The notes under the pieces were generated by a model. That model was not told the origin of the DNA. It saw only the letters and a list, made by a program, of their open reading frames with translations, and searched no databases. From contig OZ025878.1 of NCBI GenBank assembly GCA_964019415.1, positions 3,910,512 to 3,974,511 on the forward strand: a stretch of 64,000 nucleotides of DNA, written 5' to 3'. The stretch comes from Ianthella basta. Its lineage: Eukaryota; Porifera; Demospongiae; Verongiida; Ianthellidae. Below are positions 12,642 to 23,507 of the stretch, in pieces. The position numbers were made by a program, and so were the translations under genes. Numbering within the stretch: position 1 is the first letter of the stretch; each line of letters starts with the position of its first letter.

Positions 12642-12758
12642 CTTACTGTGTTGTAGTCAGTGCCTCCATCTCTGGGGAGGGTCCCTTATCAACAGTGTTT
12701 GCTCCACTTTGGGAGCTGGAGGATGATGGTACTGAGGGCAGGTCTGAAGAGAGTGGAC
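12642..12758 (-). pseudogene. Serine-rich linker exon 3, copy 1, with stop
   Basis: A 117-nt linker paralogue (GPLSSDLPSVPSSSSSQSGA, then EMEALTTTQ) in which the last complete codon is TAA, while the other four copies have CAA or GAA. If used after the SH3 exon it would end the protein here. Confidence 0.62.
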
Positions 12759-12966
12759 CTGCAAAGCAAAAAAGCAGAATGCAGCGTGATTGGCTAAAAT
12801 ATTCAGCAACACACACATCCATGCACACTTCACACAACACTCCCATACACAGACACAAGCACATGCACCCATGCATGCAGTTTCCCCACCCCAGAAGAAG
12901 AGAGTGGAGCTGCAAAGCAAAATGTGTAATGGAGCAGTGATTGGCCAACAAAGTTAGCTATACATA

Positions 12967-13138
<172 letters not shown>

Positions 13139-13217
13139 ATCAAACAAGGTAAGTTACACACTTCCTCAGTCCGTATCCCAAGTTGTGCTAGTACATGAGT
13201 GTGAGAGGTTCACTGAC

Positions 13218-13503
13218 CTTCCTTGGCCACTGGAGGCGGAGGACGCCTGTCCCTAGACAAGACCTTCCTCATCTCCACGAAGTTGGTAGGGAACATACCC
13301 ACTTCCCCAAACAGCTCTCCTTCTGCCCAACTTCCTCTCAATACACACACTTTCTTTAAGACCTGGCCTACCCTCAGTGTCAGCTCATTGTCCCGCTGAG
13401 CATCATAGTCAAAGTGACCACAGCTTCTGCACATGTGAGGGCAACATACAAGAGGTGCTTCATCACTCACAGCAGGGGCTAACTGACACATCATACAGCA
13501 CAT
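13218..13503 (-). CDS. SH3-domain exon, present only in copy 1
   Basis: The exon ends in phase 1 at a donor (gtcagt) just below 13218. From ATG 13503 it encodes a cysteine-rich lead (MCCMMCQLAPAV, then CCPHMCRSCGH) and an SH3 domain: HFDYDAQ replaces ALYDY, then ELTLRVGQVL, SWAEGELFGEVGMFP and TNFVE. A proline-rich RRPPPPVAKE tail follows. SH3 domains bind proline-rich peptides. An in-frame TAG lies just upstream of ATG 13503, and no phase-1 acceptor fits, so this may be the first coding exon of a separate transcript rather than an internal exon of the Roco gene. Copy 2 lacks it. Confidence 0.68.
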
Positions 13504-13701
13504 AGACTAATGACATGCACATTTGTATACATACACAGATGTGTTATGGGTCACTCTTTTGTGTTCTGTGGCAGCTCAATTTAGTGAGGGGCTTGGGTCA
13601 GTCCTCCCAACACACAAGCATACAATCACACACTGACACATCTTCCACACTTGGTACACTGTAAGATGCACTCGTGTGTAGTGACACTGCATGGAGCATA
13701 C

Positions 13702-13818
13702 CTTGCTGTGTTCTAGTCAGTGCCTCCATCTCTGTTGAGGGCCCCTTATCAGCATTGGTAGCTCCATTTTGGGAGCTGGAAGATGACGGTACTGTGGGAA
13801 GGTCTGAAGAGAGTGGAG
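13702..13818 (-). CDS. Serine-rich linker exon 2, copy 1
   Basis: A 117-nt exon, phase 1 on both sides, similar to linker 1: APLSSDLPTVPSSSSSQNGA, ending with EMEALTRTQQ. It is open. It corresponds in position to the linker between CARD and DEATH in copy 2. Confidence 0.68.
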
Positions 13819-13926
13819 CTGCAAAGCAAAACAGCAGAACAGAGCAGTGATTGGCTAAATTGTTCAGCAACATACACCTCCATGCACACTGCACACACCA
13901 CTCCCATACACAACACATAAACCCAC

Positions 13927-14259
13927 CTGTCTCCAGTCTCCTCTTCATAGATTTACCCAACGCCTTCATTTTAGGGTTGCCCTTTACTGCAGTAATGATG
14001 TCACAGACGGTCTCAAAAGCATCCCCAGTGCACTTCTCCTTCAATATCAAATGAAGAAACTGATTCTGCTGTGTTGGGTTAGTGTTTGCTGCGATTGTCC
14101 TCTGGTCACCTCTATCAATGATATTGTTGTGTAGAAGTTCCAGGACGACAGCATTAGCATCCATTTCCTCAATGAACTGGTCCCGAAAGAGATCAAGAAC
14201 TTGTACAGCTTTATGGAAAGGGAAGACACATGGTACACAAACCCAACATGTTCAAGTAG
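13927..14259 (-). pseudogene. CARD exon, copy 1, with early in-frame stop
   Basis: The exon body is open and reads DLFRDQFIEEMDANAVVLEL, then LIEKCT-like helices ending KSMKRRLET, a CARD-type death fold. Its splice acceptor corresponds exactly to that of the intact exon at 28646-28981, but the second complete codon here is TGA and the alignment shows a 3-nt deletion nearby. No other in-frame acceptor is obvious. A CARD protein could arise only if a different start were used, for example the ATG at 14162-14164. Confidence 0.65.
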
Positions 14260-14487
14260 CTGAAGATATATTCCCCATTCCTCAATTAGCATTAGCACAG
14301 AATCTGTATATCACATGCAGGCCAACTGAGCCACACACTAAACCTCCTCTGTGCACTAAGGGGTCGCCACATGACACTTAGGATTAGTGGATTGCATGAG
14401 ACTCCATCAGAGACAGTAGGGACACACCTCCCACACTCGGTACACTGTGAGGTGCACTCATGTGTAGTGGCACTGCATGGAGCATAC

Positions 14488-14604
14488 CTTCCTGTGTTGT
14501 AGTCAGTGCCTCCATCTCTGTGGAGGGTCCCTTGTCAGCAGTGATAGCTCCACTTTGGGAGCTGGAGGATGACGGTACTAAGGGCAGATCTGAAGAGAGT
14601 GGAG
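14488..14604 (-). CDS. Serine-rich linker exon 1, copy 1
   Basis: A 117-nt phase-1/phase-1 exon with acceptor ctgcag and donor gtatgc. It reads APLSSDLPLVPSSSSSQSGA and ends with EMEALTTTQE. It is a low-complexity spacer between the COR region and the CARD. Five copies of this exon, all 117 nt, exist in the window. Confidence 0.72.
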
Positions 14605-14767
14605 CTGCAGGTACAAAGGAAGAGGAAGCAAGTGTCCAACCTTTAGGCTAGTCAACACAACATCATACTAGTTGAATGGGTGGCCATTACATGTATATGA
14701 GGGTACAATAAGGAGGTACACTGAAGGAATTGCCTCCATCAAACAGGAAGAGGAAACACACACTCAC

Positions 14768-17153
14768 CACTCTGTGGCTTCTTCTTAATATCCATGTCTT
14801 GTACAACTGACAGAGAAGGAGACCAGCTTCCAAACAACTCTGAGAGATTCATTCGGTTAGGATAACAGCCGTCTTGGTGTCGAGACAGAATGAGAATGTC
14901 ACCATCACTGATGCAACGTGTGATACTCGAAACAGGATACAAGGAGTTATGGGGAGGGGCTTTGGTGGCCTTCAACATAGCAGGTGTGTACGGATGGACA
15001 ATGTAGGATGTGGCCTTCAGCTTCGGTGACAGCTGGGTAGTTGTTTTGATGATATCTTGGATAACTGTTGATACATATTGGTGAAGTTTCTCTGGCCCTG
15101 CCTTGCTGTGTCCAACAACCTGGACCACACTACTGTCACTTATCTGGACCACTACATCCACACCCTTAGTGGACATCCAGGAAAGGCCATTCGTCCAAAC
15201 ATTGCAGCAGTGCTCTTTCACACTGGATAACTTGTGGGTAAACACGTGATTGGATGCAAGACGGAGAATGATAGATTGGAGGAGATGTGCAGAGATGAGG
15301 TGCTTCTCCTCTGTCCTCAGTTGCCAGCACACCCACTGGAAGTGGTGTGGGTCTGCATCCTTTGGGAAGAGCTCAGGAGGTTGGGCTGACACAAGAGCAG
15401 GGAAGTACAGCCATCCCTCTCCCTCAGCACCGGCAGTTAGCTTCACAAGGTCTTCTTGCAGTATCCTTGAATCAATCTGGATGCAGAAATCAAGGCTGAT
15501 AAGGACCTCTTGAATCATTGTTGGATCCATTTCGGGAAAAAGCTCCACCAGCTGACTGCAGTGGAGGAGACCAAACTGGTTGACCTTGCCCTGGGACCAA
15601 CTGAACAGGGTGCCATACACGTTGTGGAGAACAGCTTGGATGTCCACAATAAGCCAACTTTGGGAGGGGTCCTGCCTGTTGCGGAGAAAGAGGGTATGGC
15701 CAACTGCTGTTAGATCACGACACACCTCCTCAGGTGGGGGTAAATTCCTAGGGAGTTGTTCAGCGTTCTCCACTAGCCAGGACTGAAAGGTGTGGAGTGT
15801 GATGGCCGGAACAAAGAATGCTTTCCTCACTTGTGCTATGACCCAGTGTAGGTTGTACGAGAGAGTGTCAGAGTTCAGCTGTATAGGTGGAGTCTCCTGA
15901 AAGAAGGTACAAATCTGTCTGATACCATCAGATTCAGGCTTGCGGCAGTCCAGGAGACAGGGACCCTGGATGCTGAAAGGGAACTCCTTCTGCACCCAAT
16001 GAGTGCATCGTAGCAGTTTCTTGGCTGCTTCCTCTTTGGACCTTACTTGGTCAAGGAAACTGCCAACCAGGATCACTTGTGGAGTGGATGGGGCTGACGT
16101 AAGAGCCAGAGGTTGCAACCAACGAACAATTTGTGACTTGATTATGTCTTCCTCGTTGGATGCCTTTACCAGAAGTAACAAGTTTACAGATACCCCTTGC
16201 TTGCTAAGCATGGCCTCCAAGAAGGACTGATGAGGGCCATGGTAATCAGCCTGACCAGCAAAGTCGTAGAACAATGTCTGTCCATACTTACGACTGGAGA
16301 ACTGAACTGCTTCAATTCCAGCTGTGCGTTGGCTGATGTCCTGCACATTTGTAAACCTGTTGATGAACTTCTTCAATCTGCCTTTGTCTTCAACTTGCAG
16401 AGCTGCTATCAGTGTACTCTTACCGTGTTCAGCATTGCCAATTACTGCTACAATGCGCTTGGTAGAGAAAGACTGTGCCTGTCGAATAGTTTGTTGGAAT
16501 TTGTCTGATGCAAGGTCCAAGGGAGATTTGAATTCCTTGTTTCTTGCTGTCATATCTGCTCCTGCCTCCATGAGGAGAACCCCACATTTAATTTTATTGC
16601 ATACAGCAGCAAAATGCAGTGCTGTTGAACCTGCAGCCGGCCTCCCATACCACCACTCTTTGCTAGTGGCAACATTCACACTAGCACCTGCTCTAATCAG
16701 TTCACATATGACTTCATCTCTACCCTCCCAAGCTGCCCTCATCAAAAGGGTCCATCCCCATTGATCTGGTACATTCACATTAGCACCTGCTCTAATCAGT
16801 TCACACACCACTTTTTCCTTACCCTCCACAGCTGCTCTCATCAAAGGGGTCTCTCCCCTTTGATTTCGTACATTGATGTCTGCACCAGCTGCTAGCAGTC
16901 TTTTCACAATACTCAGATAACCATTACAGCTGGCATAGTAAAGGGCAGTTAGTTGTACATTGTCCTTTACATTCACATGAGCACCTTCTCTGATGAGCTC
17001 TTCCACCACTTGGTCATGACCCTCCCTAGCTGCCACAGTTAAAGGTGTTGTGCCATAATGCCCACCTCTGGTGTTCACATTATGGCCCTCTTGACAGGTT
17101 AGCCGCCTCACTTCCTTCAAGTCACCATTCCTACAAGCACTCCAAAGAGCCAT
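14768..17153 (-). CDS. Ankyrin-repeat ROC-COR (Roco) GTPase exon, copy 1
   Basis: About 795 codons are open from ATG 17151-17153 to the donor just below 14768. Residues about 30-210 are five ankyrin repeats (TPL.AA..G, with ELIRAGANVNV in several). A ROC GTPase follows: P-loop GNAEHGKST near 239-247, DFAGQ near 297-301 as the DxxG motif, and GSFLD as the counterpart of the usual THxD motif. Residues from about 430 onward, with WLIVDIQAVLHNVYGTLFS and a QFGLLH segment, look like a COR domain. Roco proteins bind GTP and dimerise through COR. A start in an upstream exon is possible: copy 2 has no ATG here. The exon ends in phase 1, in frame with linker 1. Confidence 0.85.
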
Positions 17154-18420
17154 TCTCCAAATCTCTCTAATAACTACAAGGGAAGGTGTGACCTACAGAA
17201 GATACAATGGACCACTTGTTGAATGAACAACTTCACACACAGAGACCAAATGCCACCTAAAATGGCTGACTACTAAACAGTATGGTTCATTACTAGAGTT
17301 GGCTACAATTAACTGCTAATGACTCTAAAATGACGACGTGAATTGTGCTCCAAGTGCTCCAAGTAATCAAGGATCATGGTAGCGGATCATGGTTACCATG
17401 GTAGTGACACTCGGGCGCTTCGCTTCATGCCTCGTGCTCTAAATCTCAGAGACACCTCTTGGTCAGCATTTAACTACTACTTAAAGGGACACTGCCACAT
17501 ACCATATATCACAAAATGTTCGCAATCAATATTTTTGTAGATTTCACGAATGGAGCAAATTCGTGAAAGTTTCTATCACAAATTTTATATGCATAATAGG
17601 GCATACATTAAAATGCAACCAGCCTCGCTTGAATGTATATAGCTAGTTATTTCACTAATGTACAGTGCATGAGCGTAACTCGGCCAGGGCAAGTACATTT
17701 TGGGCAATAGAACTGTAATCTGCTTTCACTGGCTGTCAGAAAGAAGGGAAAGCAAACCAGACGAAGCACTGAATGGCAGCTGGGCAATCAACACCTGCAT
17801 ATTTGGAGCTGCGCAGGGAAGCCCGTCCCTGCTGAGCTAACACAATGTGCGTTGTGCACTTCACCTGAGGGAACAGTGAAAGTGTTCCCGGCCACGCGGG
17901 GCAAATGACGTCAGCCAATATGGCGGAATCGCCAATAGGCGTGTTGTCCTCACTGGAGCAATGGGCGACGTTAACAACAATCTGAACGCAGCATGCAGCA
18001 GTGAAGTGGAGTGTTGATCAGTTTCGTGGCCGATGGTGGCCAATTAAGTAGAGCGTTTTGTTGTTGTGAGAACACCAGGCTATTGTGCAATCTAGGTGTC
18101 TCGGGTTGACTGGGATGGATATACATAATATATACATACATACTTTTATACAAACGGGGGACGACAACGCAGCACAATTACTTGCCTCGCCTTTCGGCTC
18201 GGCAATAATACTTATGTTATAATAATAACTTGTGTCTGTGCATGATGTCATAATAAACTGGTGGATCAACAAATGGCGCGTAGCTCATTTGCTTGATTTC
18301 AGAAGCAATTGCTTTTGCTACTTCCACTAAAAAGTCTCCTTCGCAAAATTTTATTTGCGAACATCTCTGACACCCCATTTTGGCAGCAATTTGCGACATT
18401 TTTAGGTCGCGAAGATTTTG
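17154..18420. other. Upstream region of Roco copy 1 and start of the inserted block
   Basis: Up to 17307 the sequence matches the region upstream of the second Roco gene (31770-31898). After 'ggttcattact' the match stops and resumes only at 22178. Within it, 17380-17482 contains one arm of the repeat described at 56409-56522, and 17481-17497 holds an end-like motif (aaagggacactgcca). I see no exon. Confidence 0.5.
17906..17935. promoter_or_regulatory. CRE palindrome with CCAAT and YY1-like motifs
   Basis: TGACGTCA at 17906-17913 is followed by GCCAAT and then ATGGCGG within 30 bp. This clustering is typical of animal housekeeping promoters. No downstream coding start can be tied to it with certainty; the THAP exon on the plus strand is the nearest candidate. 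Confidence 0.4.
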
Positions 18421-18699
18421 TGACCTAAAATGCTGTACAAGTGGCCTTCAAATTAAAGTAATAAGTATGAAACCCTTTCTGGTGAAGTTTCAACTCTGAA
18501 AGCACCATCGTTTGTGAGATAGAGCTTCCTTAGCCATGTTTCCGAAGCCATATTCGCTTGACGACGCCATTGGGGTGTGACGTTACTGGCATGAAAGTTT
18601 GCATAGAAACGTTGATTTGTGTACATGAGGACTATTCTAACTCATCTACAAAACGTATCTGCATATGCTCCAGCAACTGTTAACCATAACACCAGAATC

Positions 18700-19017
18700 A
18701 TGCCGCACTGCATTGCCTTTGATTGCAAGAACAACAGCAAGGACTACAAGCATGGTATCAGCTTCTGCAGACCTGTAAAGTATCTGGCCGGCCAAGCTTC
18801 AGCTCAAAGACCCCCCCCAATTAAAGAATCAAGCTGTGTGTGCTCAGGACACTTCACATATGATTGTTTTGAAATGGATGTGAAGAGTGAGCTGATGCCT
18901 GGAACAAAACTGAAGTGCATGCTGAAATTGAACGCTGTTCCAACTTTGTTCTCCTTTGTGAAGAGCAGCAAAAGGTCCACTTTTACAAGGAGGATAAAAG
19001 GAATAGAAGCCAAGCAG
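18700..19017 (+). CDS. THAP-type zinc finger exon
   Basis: From ATG 18700 the frame gives MPHCIAFDCKNN and later CVCSGHF and AVPTLFSF. This is the THAP C2CH layout: C4-x4-C9, then C-x2-H, then the AVPTxF box. THAP domains are DNA-binding fingers shared by animal regulators and P-element-like transposases. The exon ends at the donor caagcag/gtgagc in phase 0. The central tryptophan region of typical THAP domains is not obvious (a PPPI stretch stands there), so the finger may be degenerate. The exon lies inside the 4.9-kb inserted block, so a transposon origin is more likely than a host gene. No transposase domain could be joined to it. Confidence 0.65.
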
Positions 19018-19586
19018 GTGAGCATTGATTTTGGTTGGTATAGTGTCTGATTGCTGCATTCTACTGGCCTGACTCTTCTGGGTACTCCTGTCTCATTCGG
19101 TGCACTGCACAGGCAGGAATCACTCTTCTAATAGAGCGCCCAAGCGAACTGCCGGTATGCTGCCAAGCACGAGGTCCGATTTGGTAGTTAATTGCACTTC
19201 AATGTCCTCGAAGCTCACATCTCACATGGCTACAAGCACTTCTGGGTCCAGGCACACCACACCAAAGCTAGGATGGTCCATGATGCACCCTTGAGATTCC
19301 ATCTTCTGAAGAATTTGTTCACTTCCTTGCAGCAGACACTCTCTTTCCTGGTTGACATCGCAGGACAATTTCCACACTCACATCACCTGTTTTGTCCTGT
19401 CACTGGAAAATTGGTCCTAAAAAAATGGTCCTAGGATCAATTTTTTCATCGAAAATATTGGTCCCCGGACCAGAATTTTCTGAAAATAATGGTCCTACCC
19501 TGAAAAAGTTTGGTCCCATTAAGCAGGGTAACACAATTCTTGAAATAGCTATCTATGTATGTTATGCTATGCATAGCTAGTTATGT

Positions 19587-20162
19587 ATGTTATGCTATGT
19601 ATGGAGGAGAGTAAGAAAAGTATGGAGTCAGGAATTAGAGAACAAACCAAAGCTGTCGATGCTGAAGAAGATTGCGGAGTATGAAGAAGAATCTAGTTGT
19701 GCAAGTGTGAAGATGAAAAGCGAGAGGAGGGTCTTGATCAAGCTGAGGGGAGGTACTGCACCGTTTCAAATGGAGACGGGCAGATGGCATGGAGAGGTGG
19801 AGGGTGTGGTCCATTGGCTGATCAGGTGCCCAGCCTGGATTGGACATCGTGAGGCTCTTTTGAAACAATGTCATGATCATTCCTCCAATTCTGATGAAGA
19901 TACCACGGCAAGACTCCTGTGCCTGGCTTGCCACAACCACAAGATAGCAGCAGATATCCACACATCCACACATAGGGCCAGAATGAATTCCCTATACCCT
20001 ACAGGCCCTTAACTGATTTGTATATTGTATATGGGAAGGACATCATCTAAACAATTTTATGTAAATGTTTGTGTATATTGTGCTGCTTTGGGCCAGCCTG
20101 GGCCCTAGTGCTGTATGGCATGATGCACTCAAATATTGATTGATTGATTGATTGATTGATTG
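19587..20162 (+). mobile_element. LINE retrotransposon 3' end (5'-truncated)
   Basis: An open frame up to 20012 includes VVHWLIRCPAWIGHREALL, resembling the end of LINE reverse-transcriptase proteins (H-x3-CP-x4-R), followed by a short 3' UTR and a (TTGA)n tail at about 20135-20162. Simple-sequence tails of this kind mark the 3' end of CR1/L2-like non-LTR elements. The frame before 19587 is lost, so this is a dead fragment. Confidence 0.55.
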
Positions 20163-20334
20163 TATGCATAATACAAGGTAGATTATAATAGTACAGCATC
20201 TAATAATACATAGGATAGCTACATAGTGTCCAATAGTACATGGCTAAGAATAATAGTACAGCATCAAACAATACACATTGGATAGCTAAAATTACAGTGT
20301 CCAATAGTACTAGGCAATGTTGCTAGCTAACATG

Positions 20335-20505
20335 CACAGTCACTACAGAACCATGCAGTGTTCTTGTTTGCTTCATGTGCTTGTTTCATCTTGTAGTACA
20401 GCTCTCCCTCTGACACCTGAAACTTCTTGGCCTTCTTTCGAATAACTCTTTTCCTGCTGTCAGGGCATCTTTTAGGGTGGTAGGTAGAGATACGCTTCTT
20501 CAATT
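20335..20505 (-). pseudogene. Integrase-like N-terminal fragment
   Basis: On the minus strand one frame reads CPDSRKRVIRKKAKKFQVSE and then GELYYKMK. The pattern R-x2-RRKAxxFxVxxGELYYK is typical of the segment before the zinc-binding part of retroviral-type or Ginger/KRBA2-like integrases. No catalytic DDE core is present nearby, so this is only a remnant. Confidence 0.4.
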
Positions 20506-21220
20506 AAGTCGTCGTTCTTCTCTTATCCACTGTGCTTCTCTTCGTCTTCTGACGCTGTACTTCTTCTCTTCATCGTCCATAGCTCCATAATTCTGTAAGT
20601 TCTTCTTGTTGGCACCTCTCGCACAATCGTCACGGTTCGATCTAGCCACCGCATCAACTAAACAAGCTAACGTGACCACGGCAGACCCCTTGCAAGCTCA
20701 GCACTACTGATACCTTAGTACCTTTAGACGTTAGAGCATTTAAACTGAGCTTGCTGCAACCCCACTGCCATCGCTGCATGCAGTTTATACAAGACGGACC
20801 AATATTCCAATCTCAGACCAATACTTTCATGGAAAAATAGTCCGCCCGGGTCATTTTTCCTGGAATATTGGTCGGGTGGACCAATTTTTCGCCGAACCAA
20901 AATTTCCGTGACAGTCCAATCCCGGCTTCTGAAAGCTCAGTAGGCCTTTGTTCCTGCCTGTTTCTTTCATTCCTGTGTCTTTCATGGAGACTTTCTCCAG
21001 TTTTCCGACCATCACTAAAGGCTCGAAAAAGTACCGTTCTATGTGCCGCACACTTAGAACGGTATCTAGCTTATTTTACAACAGTGACATCATCAATATG
21101 GCTACCCCAACCGAAGTTTTTCTATTTTTGAAGTAAAATTTCTCCCAAAGGCAAGTTGCATGATGTTTTCGCAAAAAAACTAGTTACAGTTTACAACATC
21201 TACTACGTTTTGAACCTCAT

Positions 21221-21840
21221 TTATTGTATTGTATTGTATTTATTAAGGTTACCCCTTCAGCACAAGGCTGGTGTGAATGGGGGACCCAACAAGATACAGT
21301 AGGATAAAGGCAACAGGGAGAACATGAAACATAGACAACAGGGAGAACATGAAATAATATACTGTTACTGAATTGTGATAAATTGCATTGTCATAACATA
21401 ATTCAATGGTTCAATCCAAGGTCATGGTCAATGAAATATTGCTTTAAGGCTGATTTAAAAGTAGTGTCACTTGCATCTCTGATTGACAAAGGTAGACTGT
21501 TCCAATCCTGCCCTGCACAGTAAGCAAAGGACCTGCTCAGCCAATTGGTCTTGCATGGTTTCAAATGCAGATCATTTGGCCTCCTTGCACTTCGCAGCCC
21601 AAGGCTCTCATTCGTTGCAAACATTCTCTTCATATAGTTCGGTCCCATACCTCTTAAGCATCTTCTGGTGCACACCACCCTCTGCATCCTCCTTCTGTTG
21701 TGAAGGGTCATCCAGCCCAGCCTCGACCTCATGCTTGCAGACGGACAGCCATAATCTTCATCTAAAATAAATCTCATGCCTCTCTTCTGCACACGCTCCA
21801 AAGTTGTGGCATCTTCCCTCGAACATTCAGTCCAAACAAC
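21221..21840 (-). mobile_element. CR1-like LINE 3' end, minus strand, 5'-truncated
   Basis: A 132-codon open frame (21403-21801) reads MERVQKRGMRFIL, then LGWMTLHNRRRM, SRSFAYCAGQDWNSLPLSIR and FKSALKQYF. This is the usual C-terminal signature of CR1/Jockey-type reverse-transcriptase proteins (LExVQKRA..I, RSF.Y....WN.LP..IR). The element ends in a short 3' UTR and an (ATACA)n tail near 21221-21245. The 5' part is missing, as is common after target-primed reverse transcription. Confidence 0.75.
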
Positions 21841-22177
21841 TGCACAATTTCATTTTTGGCAGCGGTGTCCCTTTAACTTGGTCCCTCTACGTATACCAAT
21901 AGGCTATAGAAGTAGGGGCCTGAGGCCAATAGTAGACCCTGCTAGGCCCACTTTGAGTACAGCCTTCACATGCAGGGTACTAGCTACCATTCAGTGGTCC
22001 AGTTAGGGCACAGGTTCACCCACCTATAGCATTATATATGTGTGATATTGTAGAGGCTCATTACTGTGTCCAAAGGGAGCATTTTTCAGCTGTCAAACAG
22101 TTGAAGAAGGCCCCCGCGGCCTATACTGAGTGAAACGCTCACGAATTACCCCGAACTGCAAGTACCATGTGTGTTGG

Positions 22178-23340
22178 ATGCACTACTGCAATACAGTATA
22201 AGAGCACTCACCGGTTGTAGAGGTGTTGGGCTGAGGCGCTAGGGAGGGAAGAGAGCAGAGGTGTTGGCTGCTACTTGGTGGAGGAGAGTTGCTACTGCAA
22301 TTGTTGGAGGAGCTTGTAGCCAGCTACGTAGTTGTGTGAGTTGTATGTGCTGGAGGACCACTCGCGGAGGAGGCGAGGCACTAGCAGGGATAGAGAATCG
22401 TTAATGTGGCGAACGGAACAGCGCAGACCACAAGAGAGGCTGCTAGCTAAAACGGTGACGGAGTAGCTAGTTGTTGGTAACTTCCAGTAAGAGGAGGTAA
22501 AGCACTAAGGGGATAGGAGTGCAGCGGTGTTGGCTTCTACTGTTGGCTGTCGTGTGAGGAAGGAGCGGAGAGTTGCAGCTGTTGGTAGTCAGTGGAGGAG
22601 TTGAGGCGATAAGGAGGGAGGGAGGAATTAGAGGTGTTGAGCACGACGCTGAACAGGGTAGAAACCAGACGGCTAATGGACGAGGTGTTGGCGAAACGGC
22701 AAGTGTTGGAGGAGCGAATACATCGAGGAGTCAGTTGGATGTGGAGGAGGGAGGAATGTAGAGGTGTTGGGTTGAGGTCCTAGGAAGAGAGAGCTGAGAG
22801 GTGATGTACTGATGATGGTGGACTGGTCAGCGCAGATAACGATCGAGGCTAGCTAAAATGGTGAGCGAGTAGCTAGCTTTTGGCAGCTACGGGTAGGAGG
22901 AGGTGAAGCGCTAGGAAGATAGAAGTGTAGAGGGTTTGGGTACCTTGGGCTGAGGCGCTAGGCAGTGAGTACTGTAGAGGTTTGACCAGTTCTGGCAGTG
23001 CTTCTTTTCCCGTGACGGTGGAACCAGGGTATAACCATGCAAACGGTGCTAGTGGACAGGGTACTGGGAAAATGCGAGAAACGAAATGTGTTCCGCTGCT
23101 GTAGGAGCGCAGCTAGCTGGTTGAGCAAACAGGGCAGGAAACCAGCAGATGGCTGACGTTGCGTGGTAAGCGGAAGCGTTGACCTGTATGATGGGTGGGA
23201 AGAGGCTCGTGAAGTTAGTCGCCCCTCTACAATGAGCAGTTCAAGCACAGATACTCAATTATAGTTACGTACTCCGCGGGAGATGGTTGAAGCAAAGATC
23301 GTTGGTTGAAGCAGCTATAGAACCCCAAACACCTAATCCA
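22178..23340. repeat. Purine-rich, internally repetitive segment duplicated at 31899-32700
   Basis: The plus strand is strongly G/A-rich and repeats variants of 'gaggtgttgggctgaggcgctagg' pieces (near 22222, 22757, 22945). The same organisation occurs upstream of Roco copy 2. Open frames on the minus strand are rich in Ser, Thr and Pro and show no domain. It may be a promoter-proximal or 5' untranslated region; I cannot support a protein. Confidence 0.5.
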
Positions 23341-23499
23341 ACAGAAGACTCACTTGTTCTTCCACTGCAAGGGGCGCCTGGCTGGATGGATACAGCATGC
23401 AAGTAGGCAGCCAGGGCTCTCGAGCGATCTACGCTCAACTAAATAGCCTTTCTGTCTGAACGCGACCACCAGGGGGCAGCTTCCAGCGCCCCTTACGCA

Positions 23500-23507
23500 T
23501 GACGTCA
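23500..23507. promoter_or_regulatory. CRE palindrome TGACGTCA (conserved in both units)
   Basis: A perfect CREB/ATF site lies in a region repeated at 32867-32874, where the octamer is kept although the surrounding sequence has diverged. Retention in both copies suggests a promoter, orientation unknown. Confidence 0.45.

Larger units (their letters stand above)
19398..20913. mobile_element. DNA-transposon-like element with TGTCAC termini
   Basis: The left end is TGTCACTGGAAAATTGGTCC, and the right end, read on the other strand, is TGTCACGGAAATTTTGG followed by an AATTGGTCC block. GTCC flanks both sides (19394-19397, 20914-20917), as a 4-bp target duplication or as part of the end. Related termini occur at 49708-50404 and 50766-50920. 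The subterminal parts repeat 'ggtcc' and 'gaccaa' many times and can fold. Inside are a LINE 3' fragment and an integrase-like fragment. Confidence 0.6.
17308..22178. mobile_element. 4.9-kb block absent from the second duplication unit
   Basis: The second unit reads straight from 'ggttcattact' into 'gatgcactactg' (near 31895), whereas here the same two sequences are separated by 4.87 kb. The block holds a THAP exon, a terminal-inverted-repeat element and two LINE 3' fragments. Near its ends are aaagggacactgcca (17483-17497) and the near reverse complement ggcagcggtgtcccttt (21857-21873), which could be inverted termini of a large DNA transposon. Deletion from the second unit is the alternative. 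Confidence 0.55.

Noticed and set aside
15250-16764. Plus-strand frames of 60-150 aa opposite the ROC-COR exon
   Set aside because: Antisense shadows of a strongly supported minus-strand exon; repeated at 29733-31316 only because the exon is duplicated.
23468-23484. CCACCAGGGGGCAGC, an almost perfect vertebrate CTCF motif
   Set aside because: CTCF is known only from bilaterians, the window looks sponge-like, and the second duplication unit does not keep the motif. Treated as coincidence.
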